Source of the DNA: CAJCJE01 sp036494465
Lineage (GTDB): Bacteria > Actinomycetota > Actinomycetes > Mycobacteriales > Pseudonocardiaceae
Reading direction: 5' to 3'
DNA length: 64,000 bases
Assembly: GCA_036494465.1 (NCBI GenBank)
Contig: DASXOJ010000018.1
Location: 49,663 to 113,662 of the forward strand
The position numbers and the translations under genes were made by a program. Below the pieces are notes generated by a model that was not told the origin of the DNA, made no database searches, and saw nothing but the letters and a program-made list of their open reading frames with translations. Every line of letters starts with the position of its first letter. Within the stretch, counting starts at the first letter, position 1. This document shows, one piece after another, positions 7,442-16,225 of this stretch.

Positions 7442-9034
7442 ATGCCGAATGAGAGAACGCAGGTATTCGTCGCAGGCGGCGGAATGACCGGGCTGTCCGC
7501 GGCGATGTTCCTGGCGCAGCGCGGAGTGGAAGTCCTTGTGGTGGAACGTCATCCGGGCACGTCGATCCATCCGCGCGCGATCGGCCAGCACCCGCGCACG
7601 ATGGAACTGTTCCGGGTGGCCGGAATCACCGGCGAGGTCCGGGCCGCGAGCCGCGGCGGCGGTGGACTGGAAGTGCGGATGGGCACCACAGTGCGCGCGG
7701 TGACCGAGACCATCAACTCGGGCAACTACGCCGGACCCGACCTCGCCCTGGCCTCGCCGCAGCCGCTGGCCACCGCCGCCCAGGACTACCTGGAGCCGAT
7801 CATTCTGGACCGGGCCAGGCAACTCGGCGCGGACATCCGCTTCACCACCGAATTCCTGGACTTCAAGCAGGATGCCAACGGCGTGACCGCGCGCATCCGC
7901 GACCGGTACGACCACGACAAGACCAGCACGGTGCACGCGGACTACCTGATCGCCGCGGACGGCTACCGCAGCCCGGTCCGCACCGAACTGGGCATCGAGA
8001 TGCACGGGCCCGGCACCCTCACCACGTCCATCGCCGTGGTGTTCGAGGCCGACCTGTCCGGCATTCCCGAACTCGCCGACGGCCGCTCCGTCATCTACTA
8101 CCTGCAGGGCGGTCCGCTGACCGGTACGTTCGGCACGGCGACCGGTGCCAACCGCTACCTGTGGGGTTTCGAGTACGACCCGGCGGCCGGCGAGTCCGCA
8201 CAGGACTACACGCCGGAGCGGGTCACCGAGATGATCAGGACGGTGCTGGAGGATCCCGGCGTCAACCCCAAGATCCTGGACATCCTGCCCTGGGCGGCCC
8301 GCGCCGAACTCGCCGACGGCTACCGGTCCGACCGGATCCTGCTGGCCGGTGACGCGGTCAAGGTCAACCCGCCCACCGGCGGCCTCGGCGGCTACACCGC
8401 GATCGGCGACGCCTACGACCTCGCCTGGAAACTCGCCGCGGTGCTGAACAGAAAGGCCGGTCCTGGTCTGCTCGACACCTATGAGGCCGAACGCAGGCCA
8501 CTGGCGGAACTGGCCATCAGCACCTCGCTGCACCACGCCAAGCAGCGCTGGCTGCCGGACCTGGACGTGGCCGGGCTGCCCGAACCGGTCAGCCTGATCG
8601 ACCTCACCCTCGGCTTCCGCTGCCGGTCCAGCGCGGTGCTCGCCACCGACGACGATCCGAGCCTGGTGGAGAATCCGTTCGAGCCGACCGGACGCCCCGG
8701 TTTCCGCGCCCCGCACGTGGTGCTGACCGGCGACGGCACCGAACTGTCCACAGTAGACCTTTTCGGTTCTGGTTGGGTGCTGCTCAGCGTCGACCTTACT
8801 GGCGTCTGGATGTCGGCTGTCAAACAGGTCGCGACCGAACTCGGCATCGACCTCACGCTCACCGGCGCCGAGTTCACCGACCCGAACGGTGATCTGGTTG
8901 CCAAGTACGGCATCGGCACCACCGGCGCGAGCCTGGTGCGTCCGGACGGTGTCGTCGCCTGGCGGGTCGAGACGGCGCCTGCGGAACCAGCCAACGGGCT
9001 GCGCGCCGCGCTGACCACTGTGCTGCATCGATAG
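7442..9034 (+). CDS. FAD-dependent aromatic hydroxylase (class A), first of two paralogues
   Basis: A 530-residue flavoprotein monooxygenase of the TcmG/RdmE/PgaE type. The FAD dinucleotide motif (VAGGGMTGLSAAMFL) is at residues 9-23. A DYLIAADGYRS segment matches the DG motif, and GDAVKVNPPTGGLGG near residue 303 is the GD motif that binds the flavin ribityl. The C-terminal 150 residues form the thioredoxin-like domain of this subfamily, ending in AKYGIGTTGASLVRPDGVVAWR. The substrate is probably an aromatic polyketide. It is divergent from the MDR reductase across 143 bases, which should hold both promoters. Confidence 0.92.
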   Translation: MPNERTQVFVAGGGMTGLSAAMFLAQRGVEVLVVERHPGTSIHPRAIGQHPRTMELFRVAGITGEVRAASRGGGGLEVRMGTTVRAVTETINSGNYAGPDLALASPQPLATAAQDYLEPIILDRARQLGADIRFTTEFLDFKQDANGVTARIRDRYDHDKTSTVHADYLIAADGYRSPVRTELGIEMHGPGTLTTSIAVVFEADLSGIPELADGRSVIYYLQGGPLTGTFGTATGANRYLWGFEYDPAAGESAQDYTPERVTEMIRTVLEDPGVNPKILDILPWAARAELADGYRSDRILLAGDAVKVNPPTGGLGGYTAIGDAYDLAWKLAAVLNRKAGPGLLDTYEAERRPLAELAISTSLHHAKQRWLPDLDVAGLPEPVSLIDLTLGFRCRSSAVLATDDDPSLVENPFEPTGRPGFRAPHVVLTGDGTELSTVDLFGSGWVLLSVDLTGVWMSAVKQVATELGIDLTLTGAEFTDPNGDLVAKYGIGTTGASLVRPDGVVAWRVETAPAEPANGLRAALTTVLHR

Positions 9035-9078
9035 CAGGCCAAGGGGGGTACGAAAACGGCCTGAAGAGGACGTTCAGT

Positions 9079-9198
9079 ATGTCTGGATTGTCCATCGAGT
9101 CGAACCGGGCACACTCAGCGGATGCGCGGTGCGCCCTCGCGTCGACGGGGCGCCGCCACGGCTCGCAGGACTGCTCTTGTGGAGGGAAGGGGCAATGA
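9079..9198 (+). CDS. Putative 39-residue leader or small protein
   Basis: An ATG at 9079 is preceded by AAGAGGA at 8-base spacing. It opens a 39-codon frame that ends in TGA one base before the ATG of the F420 oxidoreductase. The product ends QDCSCGGKGQ and has no recognisable family. The placement fits a translationally coupled upstream ORF, but the length is within chance for this GC content. Confidence 0.33.
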   Translation: MSGLSIESNRAHSADARCALASTGRRHGSQDCSCGGKGQ

Positions 9199-9199
9199 G

Positions 9200-10207
9200 A
9201 TGAACCTGGGGACCATTCTGGTTTGGTCCAATGATACCAAGGAGTTCCGCCGAACCGTACGCCTCGCCGACAACCTTGGCTACTCGGTGATCGGCGTCTC
9301 CGATTCTCCCGCGCACGCGCAGGACATGTGCGTCGCACTGACCGTCGCCGCGATGGAGACCGACCACGCCACGCTCGCACCGATGGTCACCTGCCCGGTC
9401 CTGCGCCATCCGATGGTCACCGCGAGCGCGCTGTCCGGGATCCATGAACTGTCCGGCGGCCGGGTCGTCGCGGCGATCGGCACCGGCGGCAGCGCGATGG
9501 CCGCGATCGGCAGGGAGCCGGTCTCCATGGACATCCTGCGCACCTTCACCTCGGACCTGCGCAACGTGCTCACCGGCGAGAAGGTTCAGGTGGAGGGGCG
9601 GACCACCTACGCGCTGATGACCGCCCGGCCGATGCCGATCTACCTGGCCGCGGAAGGTCCCCGTTCACTGCGGATGGCGGGCGAACTCGCCGACGGCGTG
9701 ATCACCAGCGTCGGCATGTCCGTCGACCGGGTCGCGGACAAGATCGCGATCGTGCGCGAGTCGGCCGAGCGAGCCGGGCGCGATCCCGCCGCGATCGACT
9801 TCTGGGGTATGGGTTTCGTGTCCATCCGCGACGACAAGGCGCAAGCAAACGCCGACGTCTCCCCGTTCCTGACCACCATCACCGGCATGGGACTCTCCGG
9901 CACCTACCTGAGCGCGCACGTGCCGGACGAGTACCGCTCGGGCATCGCCGAACTGGCGCGCAGGCACAATCCGCACCGCTTCTACTCGCCCGGCACCAAA
10001 CGTGGTGGTGTGGCGGAAGAACTGGGTCTGCTGGACTATCTGGTCAGCCTCAACGGCGTGACCGGCGACGAGCGTGAGGTGCACGACTACCTCGAAGCGC
10101 TCGAAGAATGCGGGGTGTCCTGCCTGCTCGCGGCCATGCTGCCGGGCAGCGTCGACCCGGAGGGCACCCTCGTCCGGTTGGCCCAAGCCAACGGCCAGCA
10201 GGCTTGA
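9200..10207 (+). CDS. LLM-class F420-dependent oxidoreductase
   Basis: A 335-residue luciferase-like TIM-barrel oxidoreductase (Bac_luciferase family, MSMEG/F420 type). The N-terminus (MNLGTILVWSNDTKEFRRTV) and a SGGRVVAAIGTGGSAMAAIG stretch fit deazaflavin-binding members. In aromatic polyketide clusters such enzymes perform stereospecific reductions or cooperate with flavin monooxygenases. It lies between two paralogous FAD hydroxylases on the same strand. The ATG at 9200 follows GGAGGGAAGGGG. Coenzyme F420 supply is expected in actinomycetes but is not encoded here. Confidence 0.9.
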   Translation: MNLGTILVWSNDTKEFRRTVRLADNLGYSVIGVSDSPAHAQDMCVALTVAAMETDHATLAPMVTCPVLRHPMVTASALSGIHELSGGRVVAAIGTGGSAMAAIGREPVSMDILRTFTSDLRNVLTGEKVQVEGRTTYALMTARPMPIYLAAEGPRSLRMAGELADGVITSVGMSVDRVADKIAIVRESAERAGRDPAAIDFWGMGFVSIRDDKAQANADVSPFLTTITGMGLSGTYLSAHVPDEYRSGIAELARRHNPHRFYSPGTKRGGVAEELGLLDYLVSLNGVTGDEREVHDYLEALEECGVSCLLAAMLPGSVDPEGTLVRLAQANGQQA

Positions 10208-10233
10208 CCGCCGAGAAAACGGGAGAAAATCAG

Positions 10234-11823
10234 GTGAAGCAGAGAATTCAGGACGAGTCCCGGGTCGGTGTTCTGGTGGTCGGCGCGGGCCTCGCCGGCC
10301 TGTCGACCGCGATGTTCCTCGCGCAGCGGGGCGTGGACGTGCTCATCGTCGAGAAGCACACGACGACCTCGGTGCATCCCAGGGCAGCGGGTCAGAACCC
10401 GCGCACCATGGAGTTGTTGCGCAGCGCCGGAATCGCCGACGAGGTCGTCGGGGAAAGCCACGACATCTCCGGCGGCATGATCATCAAGGTCGCGGCCAGC
10501 GTGCGCGGCGAGGTGTTCCAGTCCATCTCCGCGGGCAGCGAGGACGTGGACACGTCCGCGATCTCCGAAGAAGGCTGGGGCATGGCCACCCAGGACCGGG
10601 TCGAGCCGATCATGCTGGCCAGGGCACGCGAACTCGGCGCGACCGCGCGCTTCGGCGTCGAGGTCGACTCGATCGAGCAGGACGCCGACGGCGTGACCGT
10701 GCACCTGCACGACCGGGCGAGCGGTCAGCGCGACGTCGTGCGCGCGGACTACGTCATCGCCGCGGACGGGCACCGCAGCGCCATCCGCGAAGCGCTGGGC
10801 ATCGGACGGCACGGCAAGGACACGCTGAGCAACTCCATCGGCGTCGTGTTCGAGGCCGACCTGTCCGACGTCGTCGACCAGAGCGCGGCGGTCGTCTACT
10901 ACCTGCGCAATCCCGCGTTCGCGGGTGCGTTCGGCTCGGTGTCCGGCCGCGACCGCTACGTGTTCAACCTCGACTACGACCCGAGCCGCAACGACGCGGC
11001 CGAGTACACCGAGGACAAGATCCGCGAGCTGCTGCGGATCGCCGTCGACGAACCCGAGCTGGAGCCGAAGATTCTCGGCATCTCGGCGTGGGAGATCGGC
11101 GCACAGGTCGCCGACCGCTTCCGGGACCGCCGGATCTTCCTGGTCGGTGATTCGGCCAAGGTCAACCCGCCGACCGGCGGCATGGGCGGCAACACCGCGA
11201 TCGGTGACGCGTTCGACCTGGCCTGGAAACTGGCCGCGGTGCTCGCCGGTCAGGCCGGACCCGCACTGCTGGACACCTACGAAGCCGAGCGGCAGCCGGT
11301 CGCGGAACTCGTGGTCACCCGCACCCTGCACAACGCCAGGGAGCGGATGGGCCCCGAGGAGCAGCTGGATCTCAGCGACCGGCCCGAACCATTGGAGCCG
11401 AACACCATCGTCTTCGGCGTCCGCTACCGGTCGGCCGCAATCGTTTCCGACTCCAGTGACGACGATGCCGAAGACCCGCTGTACCCCAGTGGCCGCCCCG
11501 GTTTCCGCGCTCCATACGTGGCGGTGACCGGCGTCGTCACCAGCACCACCCGGCTATTCGGCCTGGACTGGGTGCTGATCGCCGGACCAGACGGCGCCGC
11601 CTGGCTCGACGCCGCCGACCAGGTCGAGGTGCGCGGTGTCCAGGTCGGTGTGCAGATCATCGACGAGAACGGCGCGGTGACCGCGAAGTACGGCATCGGC
11701 ACGGCAGGCGCCAGCCTGATCCGGCCCGACGGTGTGGTCGCCTGGCGCACCGACGCGGCATCGCCCGACCCGGCAGGCACGCTGAACGAGGTGCTGACCC
11801 AGCTCCTGGCTAGGCGGACCTAA
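10234..11823 (+). CDS. FAD-dependent aromatic hydroxylase, second paralogue
   Basis: A 529-residue enzyme of the same TcmG/RdmE type as the gene at 7442. The FAD motif (VVGAGLAGLSTAMFLAQRG) is N-terminal, and the GD motif GDSAKVNPPTGGMGG and the C-terminal AKYGIGTAGASLIRPDGVVAWR are shared almost word for word. GTG at 10234 is chosen for GGGAGA at 7-base spacing; a TTG at 10204 overlapping the previous stop is in frame but less likely. It lies 26 bases after the F420 gene, so it is probably co-transcribed. The pair probably oxygenates successive positions of one polyketide. Confidence 0.91.
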   Translation: MKQRIQDESRVGVLVVGAGLAGLSTAMFLAQRGVDVLIVEKHTTTSVHPRAAGQNPRTMELLRSAGIADEVVGESHDISGGMIIKVAASVRGEVFQSISAGSEDVDTSAISEEGWGMATQDRVEPIMLARARELGATARFGVEVDSIEQDADGVTVHLHDRASGQRDVVRADYVIAADGHRSAIREALGIGRHGKDTLSNSIGVVFEADLSDVVDQSAAVVYYLRNPAFAGAFGSVSGRDRYVFNLDYDPSRNDAAEYTEDKIRELLRIAVDEPELEPKILGISAWEIGAQVADRFRDRRIFLVGDSAKVNPPTGGMGGNTAIGDAFDLAWKLAAVLAGQAGPALLDTYEAERQPVAELVVTRTLHNARERMGPEEQLDLSDRPEPLEPNTIVFGVRYRSAAIVSDSSDDDAEDPLYPSGRPGFRAPYVAVTGVVTSTTRLFGLDWVLIAGPDGAAWLDAADQVEVRGVQVGVQIIDENGAVTAKYGIGTAGASLIRPDGVVAWRTDAASPDPAGTLNEVLTQLLARRT

Positions 11824-12137
11824 TCGGTCATGCTGCGGATGTGCCTGGCCAGCTCCGCGTGCAACGAGTCCGGATCCCGCAGTGCACGACGCGGGATCCG
11901 GATTCGCTTTCCGGTGCCGACTTCCAGCACGGCATCGCCATGCCAGCACCGCACGAGGCGCGCATCCCGAGGGTGACCAGGTGCCACTTTCCTGATCCTG
12001 CGCGGTTTCCCGGTCACCGGCGTGTACTCGGCGAGCTGCCTCGGGAGGTCCCGGCGACCTGGTCGCGGACGGCCGTCGCGCAGATACCGGCCCGCCGGGT
12101 CGATGATGTCGACCACGAAGTCCGGCAACCTGATCAT
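11820..12137 (-). CDS. Small basic hypothetical protein coupled to TetR
   Basis: A 105-residue protein (MIRLPDFVVDIIDPAGRYLRDG) with many Arg residues and no family I recognise. Its ATG overlaps the TGA of the upstream TetR gene as ATGA (12134-12137), a classic translational coupling, so it belongs to the regulator's transcript. Its 3' end overlaps the convergent hydroxylase stop by 4 bases. An accessory to the repressor or an unrelated passenger are both possible. Confidence 0.6.
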   Translation of the reverse strand: MIRLPDFVVDIIDPAGRYLRDGRPRPGRRDLPRQLAEYTPVTGKPRRIRKVAPGHPRDARLVRCWHGDAVLEVGTGKRIRIPRRALRDPDSLHAELARHIRSMTD

Positions 12138-12778
12138 CGCGCGTCCAGCCCGAGCAGGCGGACCACGGCGGCGACCTGGTCGGCGTAGTGCTGCACGAAT
12201 TCGGGGGAGTGCGGGTCGGCCTCGCAGACACCCTCGATCACGTGCGGCAGCGTGGTGGTCGCCATCGCCGCCGCCATCAGCATGACGGTCAGGCAGGCTG
12301 GGTCGATCTCCTCGGGCAGTTTGCCCGCCTTCTGCAACTCGCGCAGGCCCTGCACGCCGTTCTGGAGCTGCTCCGACCTCGGTTTGTGGTCCGGATCGGT
12401 CTCCGGCCCTTCGTATTCCAGGCCGTTCCACGCCAGCAGGCGCACCCCGTCCGGGTGGCGCAGGACTTCCAGCGCGTACTGCCGGATCTGTTCGGACATC
12501 GGCATGTCCGGCGTGACCAGGTCCCGCTCGCGCTGCCGCCAGCTCTCGGAAATGGCTTGGTAGAGCCCTTCCTTGCCACCGAAGTAGTACGAGATCAGCT
12601 GCTGGTTGACGCCCGCCCGCGCCGAGATGGCGCCGATCCGCGCGCCCGCGTAGCCGTGTGCCGCGAACTCGGCGGTCGCCGCGTCCAGGATCAGCTTCTT
12701 GGTGCGCTCAGGGTCGCGTTGCCGCTCCTGCGGCGTTGGTGACCTGCGCGGGTTCGACCTGGTCTTGGGCGACGTCAC
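12134..12778 (-). CDS. TetR-family repressor of the adjacent exporter
   Basis: A 214-residue regulator with an N-terminal TetR helix-turn-helix: ILDAATAEFAAHGYAGARIGA, then GVNQQLISYYFGGKEGLY as the recognition helix, at about residues 28-75. A variable ligand-binding domain follows, with a C-terminal segment like TetR_C proteins. It is divergent from the drug exporter across 141 bases, the usual arrangement for a ligand-relieved repressor of an efflux pump. The likely ligand is the pathway product. The start is GTG at 12778 with no ribosome site, and the promoter suggests a leaderless message. Confidence 0.9.
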   Translation of the reverse strand: MTSPKTRSNPRRSPTPQERQRDPERTKKLILDAATAEFAAHGYAGARIGAISARAGVNQQLISYYFGGKEGLYQAISESWRQRERDLVTPDMPMSEQIRQYALEVLRHPDGVRLLAWNGLEYEGPETDPDHKPRSEQLQNGVQGLRELQKAGKLPEEIDPACLTVMLMAAAMATTTLPHVIEGVCEADPHSPEFVQHYADQVAAVVRLLGLDAR

Positions 12779-12790
12779 CAGTCAATCATA
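12779..12790 (-). promoter_or_regulatory. Leaderless -10 element of the TetR gene
   Basis: Read on the minus strand, TATGAT (12785-12790) is followed by six bases and then the GTG start. This is the TANNNT-N6-start spacing typical of leaderless actinobacterial transcripts. Confidence 0.45.
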
Positions 12791-12831
12791 CACCCAAGAC
12801 GCTGTACCATCCATCCAATTAACCTAATCAA

Positions 12832-12868
12832 ACAACTGATTGACAAAGTTGTCCAGATGTCTGATCAT
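12832..12868 (+). promoter_or_regulatory. Exporter promoter with overlapping TetR operator
   Basis: TTGACA (12840-12845), 17 bases, then GATCAT (12863-12868) form a plausible sigma-70-type promoter reading towards the exporter. An inverted repeat, ACAACT (12832-12837) and AGTTGT (12847-12852) with a 9-base spacer, lies across the -35 box. That is where a TetR repressor would block polymerase. Confidence 0.5.
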
Positions 12869-12919
12869 CGGATCGTCCGGCCGCTCGGCCGGACTACCGG
12901 ATGAGGGAGGAATACCGCT

Positions 12920-14329
12920 GTGGAAAGGCATCCGCGCAGGTGGTGGGCGCTGGCGGTGACGATCCTGGCTGTCCTGGCCGACATGGTGGACAACCAGATC
13001 GTCTCGGTCGCGCTACCGACCATCAAGCACGCGCTCGGCACCGGCGACGCCGCATTGCAGTGGATTTCCGCTGTCTACGCGCTCGGCTTCGCCGTCACCC
13101 TGATCACCGGCGGCCGACTGGGCGACCGGTACGGCGTCCGGCGCCTGTTCCTGCTGGGCATGACCGTGTTCACCGTGTCGTCGACGGTCGGCGGGCTCGC
13201 GCCCTCGGTCGGGGTGCTGATCGGCGCCCGGGTCGTGCAGGGGATCGGCTCCGGTCTGATGGTGCCGCAGGTGTTGTCGTTCATCTTCGCCGAGTTCGCG
13301 CCCGAGGAACGCACCAAGGCGATGACGCTGTTCTCGGCCGCGTTCCCGGTCGGCGGCCTGGCTGGTCCGATCCTCGGTGGCGTGCTCACCGAGGCCAACC
13401 TGTTCGGTCTCGGCTGGCGGGCGATCTTCCTGGTGAACGTGCCGATCGGGGTGATCGCGCTGCTCGGCGCGCTCGCCACAATGCCGAGGCGGGCCGGATT
13501 CGCCGAGCACCGGATCGACGTGACGGGTGTCGCGCTGCTGACGCTCGGGCTGGTCGCGATCTTCTACCCGTTGGTGCAGGGGCGCGAACTCGGGTGGCCT
13601 GCCTGGAGCATCGGCATGCTGGTCGCGGCGATCCCGGTGCTGGCGATCTTCGTGCTCCAGCAACGACGTTGCCGGGAACCGTTGATACCGGGCGCTTTGC
13701 TGAAGTTCCGCAGTTTGACCGGCGGACTCGCGGTGATGTTCTGCGTCAACATGGCGGTCGGCGTGTTCTTCGTGCTGACCCTGCACCTCCAGTTGGGTAT
13801 CGGTTTTTCACCGCTCAAGGCCGCGCTGACCATCGTGCCCGCGACGCTGGGCATCGTGGCAGGCAACGTCGTCGCCATGCGGACCGGCGGTCGCGTGGTC
13901 ACCGCGACCTCGGTGGTGGTGCTGTTGCTCAGCCTCGCGGGCATCGCGGGGTTGGTCGTGGGACTGGGTAACAGCCTGAGCTCGTGGGCACTACTGGGTC
14001 CGCTGGTCGGGCTCGGGCTGGGCCTTGGCGGCACGCTCGGCACACTGTTCACGCTGTCCACTTCGGAGGTTCGACCGGAACAGGCCGGTGCCGCGTCGGG
14101 TCTGGTGAACACCACCGTCCAGCTCGGCACCGCGAGTGGCATCGCAGTGTTCGGCACGGTGTTCTTCGCCAGGCTGGGCAGCGGCTACGTGCCCGCAACG
14201 TCCAGTGCCCTGGTGGTCAGCTGCGGTGTGCTGGTGCTCGCGCTGCTGCTGACGGCCGTGTTGCCGAAGCGTCAGCGTGCCGTGCAGAGCGGGTTGAGCA
14301 CGTTGTCCTTGGAGAAGCAGGGCGTGTAA
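12920..14329 (+). CDS. MFS multidrug exporter, DHA2 (14-helix) type
   Basis: A 469-residue integral membrane protein with about 14 hydrophobic segments. The DHA2-type N-terminus (MVDNQIVSVALPTI) is followed by motif A (GGRLGDRYGVRRLF) after helix 2 and motif C-like Gly/Pro-rich stretches (GGLAGPILGGVL) in helix 5. This is the EmrB/QacA subfamily of proton-driven drug exporters. GTG at 12920 has GGGAGG at 9 bases. It probably exports the cluster's product and gives self-resistance under the divergent TetR. The last 58 bases overlap the convergent PstS-like gene. Confidence 0.92.
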   Translation: MERHPRRWWALAVTILAVLADMVDNQIVSVALPTIKHALGTGDAALQWISAVYALGFAVTLITGGRLGDRYGVRRLFLLGMTVFTVSSTVGGLAPSVGVLIGARVVQGIGSGLMVPQVLSFIFAEFAPEERTKAMTLFSAAFPVGGLAGPILGGVLTEANLFGLGWRAIFLVNVPIGVIALLGALATMPRRAGFAEHRIDVTGVALLTLGLVAIFYPLVQGRELGWPAWSIGMLVAAIPVLAIFVLQQRRCREPLIPGALLKFRSLTGGLAVMFCVNMAVGVFFVLTLHLQLGIGFSPLKAALTIVPATLGIVAGNVVAMRTGGRVVTATSVVVLLLSLAGIAGLVVGLGNSLSSWALLGPLVGLGLGLGGTLGTLFTLSTSEVRPEQAGAASGLVNTTVQLGTASGIAVFGTVFFARLGSGYVPATSSALVVSCGVLVLALLLTAVLPKRQRAVQSGLSTLSLEKQGV

Positions 14330-15989
14330 CCCGCGCAGAGTAACGTCGCCTGCGCCGAGGAACTGTCGAGGTAGGACAGGAAGTCCTGCAACGCCGGGCC
14401 TTCGCTGTTCTTGGTGTAGAGGTACTCGACAGTCCATAATGGATAGTCTGGCAGCGAGTTCAGCTGCGGGTACCGGCCGTCCAGTGACAACGCGGTCAGC
14501 TGGCCCGCCCGGATCGCCGTTTTCGTCGTCTCGTCGGACATATCCGCGTAGCCGATGGCGCCGGGTGTGGCCCGCACCGCGTTGATCAGATCCTGGGTGG
14601 TACTGCGTTCGCACTCGATCGTCGGCGCGTTCGTGGTCAGATCCTTGGTGAGGCAGTCGTTCGAGGACAACACGCCCTCGGAACCGCGCAACACGTAGCG
14701 TTCGAACGCCTGCCGGGTACCGGAACCGCCGCTGCGCCCGACGATCTGGATCGCCTGGTTCACCCCGCCCAGCTGGTCCCAGTTCGTGTATATGCCGCGG
14801 TAGATGCCGCTCACCTGGTCGGTGGTCAGCCGGTCGATGCCGACGTGCGAGTTGACTACGAGCCCGTACACCAGCACGGCGACCATCTGTGCGCGCAGTC
14901 CGGTCGTCGAGTCGACGCTCTTGCCGTCGGAGAGCGCGGCGTCGTCCGTGCCCGCGCTCTGCGCTTCCAGGTCCCGCACGCCGTCCAGGCTGCCACTGGA
15001 GTCGACGTTGATGTGCGCGCCGGGGCAGTCGGTCTGGTAGGTCTGGCCGAGCGTCGCCACGATCGGGCCGAACGCGCTGGACCCCGCGATATCCACGGTG
15101 CCCGCGGTGCACGGCACGTCCGCGACCGGGTGTGCGCCGCCGACGATCACCTTGGCGAGCACGGTGCCGAGCAGCGCGCCGACCAGGATCACACCGATCG
15201 CGGTGGTCACGACCGGCCAGCTGAACCGGCGCTGCGGCTTGCGCTCGATGATCGTGCGGCCGTTGCGGTGCCCGCCGCTGACCTCGTACTCCTTGCTGAT
15301 CGTGGTGGCCTTGTCGTTCGCCTCATGCAGCACCACGACCAGGATGAAGCTCTGCTTGCGGCGCAGCCACAGGTCGTCCAGCTGCACACTGCGCCACTGC
15401 TCTTGGGGTTTGTCCCTCCTCTGGGCTCGGCGGGCTCGGTCAGCGCGCTCTCCAACCGGCCGCCGAGCAGCCGGCGCAACGTGCGCAGGTTGCGCCGTTC
15501 GGCCGGAGCCGCCTGCGCTGGTTTGCCCGGCGTCTCGACACCGTTGGGGAAGAACTCCAGTTTCTCGCGGACCTGTTTGCGCAGCATCGGATCGCTGGCC
15601 TCGGAGATCCGCGCGTCCCACACCACCCGCGAACCGAAGGTGACCTTCAGCGGCGGGCTGATGTCGGCGCCCTCGATGTCCGAACTGCCCACGTTGCGGA
15701 TGCGGATCATCAGCACGCTCAGCTTGTCCAACTGCTGGACGAGGCCGGTGAGGTCGGGGTGGGCCTGCTTGTGCGTGCCCTCGTCCGCACCGTCGTCGTC
15801 CACCAGCACCGGGCTGAGCCCGATCTTGGAGTTGAACAGCACCTGGTACTGGATGCGCTTGCGCCGGATGACCAGGCGGTCCATCACCGGGCTGCCGATA
15901 CCGACGATCGCCGCGATCGCCATGGCGATCAGTCCCTGGCTCGACCCCAGAATGTCGACGACCGAATGCAAGGTCTCCGTGAGCGCCAA
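14272..15989 (-). CDS. Membrane-anchored PstS-like substrate-binding protein (frameshifted)
   Basis: Two overlapping minus-strand frames make one protein. The N-terminal part from TTG 15989 (AGGAGG at 9 bases) has a membrane helix near residues 18-32 and a soluble domain with VRNVGSSDIEGADI. The C-terminal part, ending at 14272, has a second helix (TTAIGVILVGALLGTVLA) and a periplasmic-binding domain of the PstS/PBP-like-2 type (VDIAGSSAFGPIVATL; IVGRSGGSGTRQAFERYV). The frames meet at the C-run 15405-15408. One extra C, or a -1 slip, joins them. It is probably an anchored phosphate or other anion binding protein. No ABC permease is adjacent. Confidence 0.75.
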
Positions 15990-16225
15990 GGTGCGCGGCC
16001 TCCTGTGGTCAACGACCGTCCACTGCCGATCCTGGTTGGCCGATCGGCCAACCAGCCGTGAGCTACCTGCCGTTCACCTGACCTTGACCGGATCGTAGGT
16101 AGGCGCGGAGTTGGAGACGGGTGGAGAGGGATCTCCACCCGGAGATACGGCGCTCGCCTCAGGACATTCCCGCTGGTCAAGCCTAGGTTCTTAGTCGTAC
16201 CCACGAACTATGGAGGTCGGAGAGA

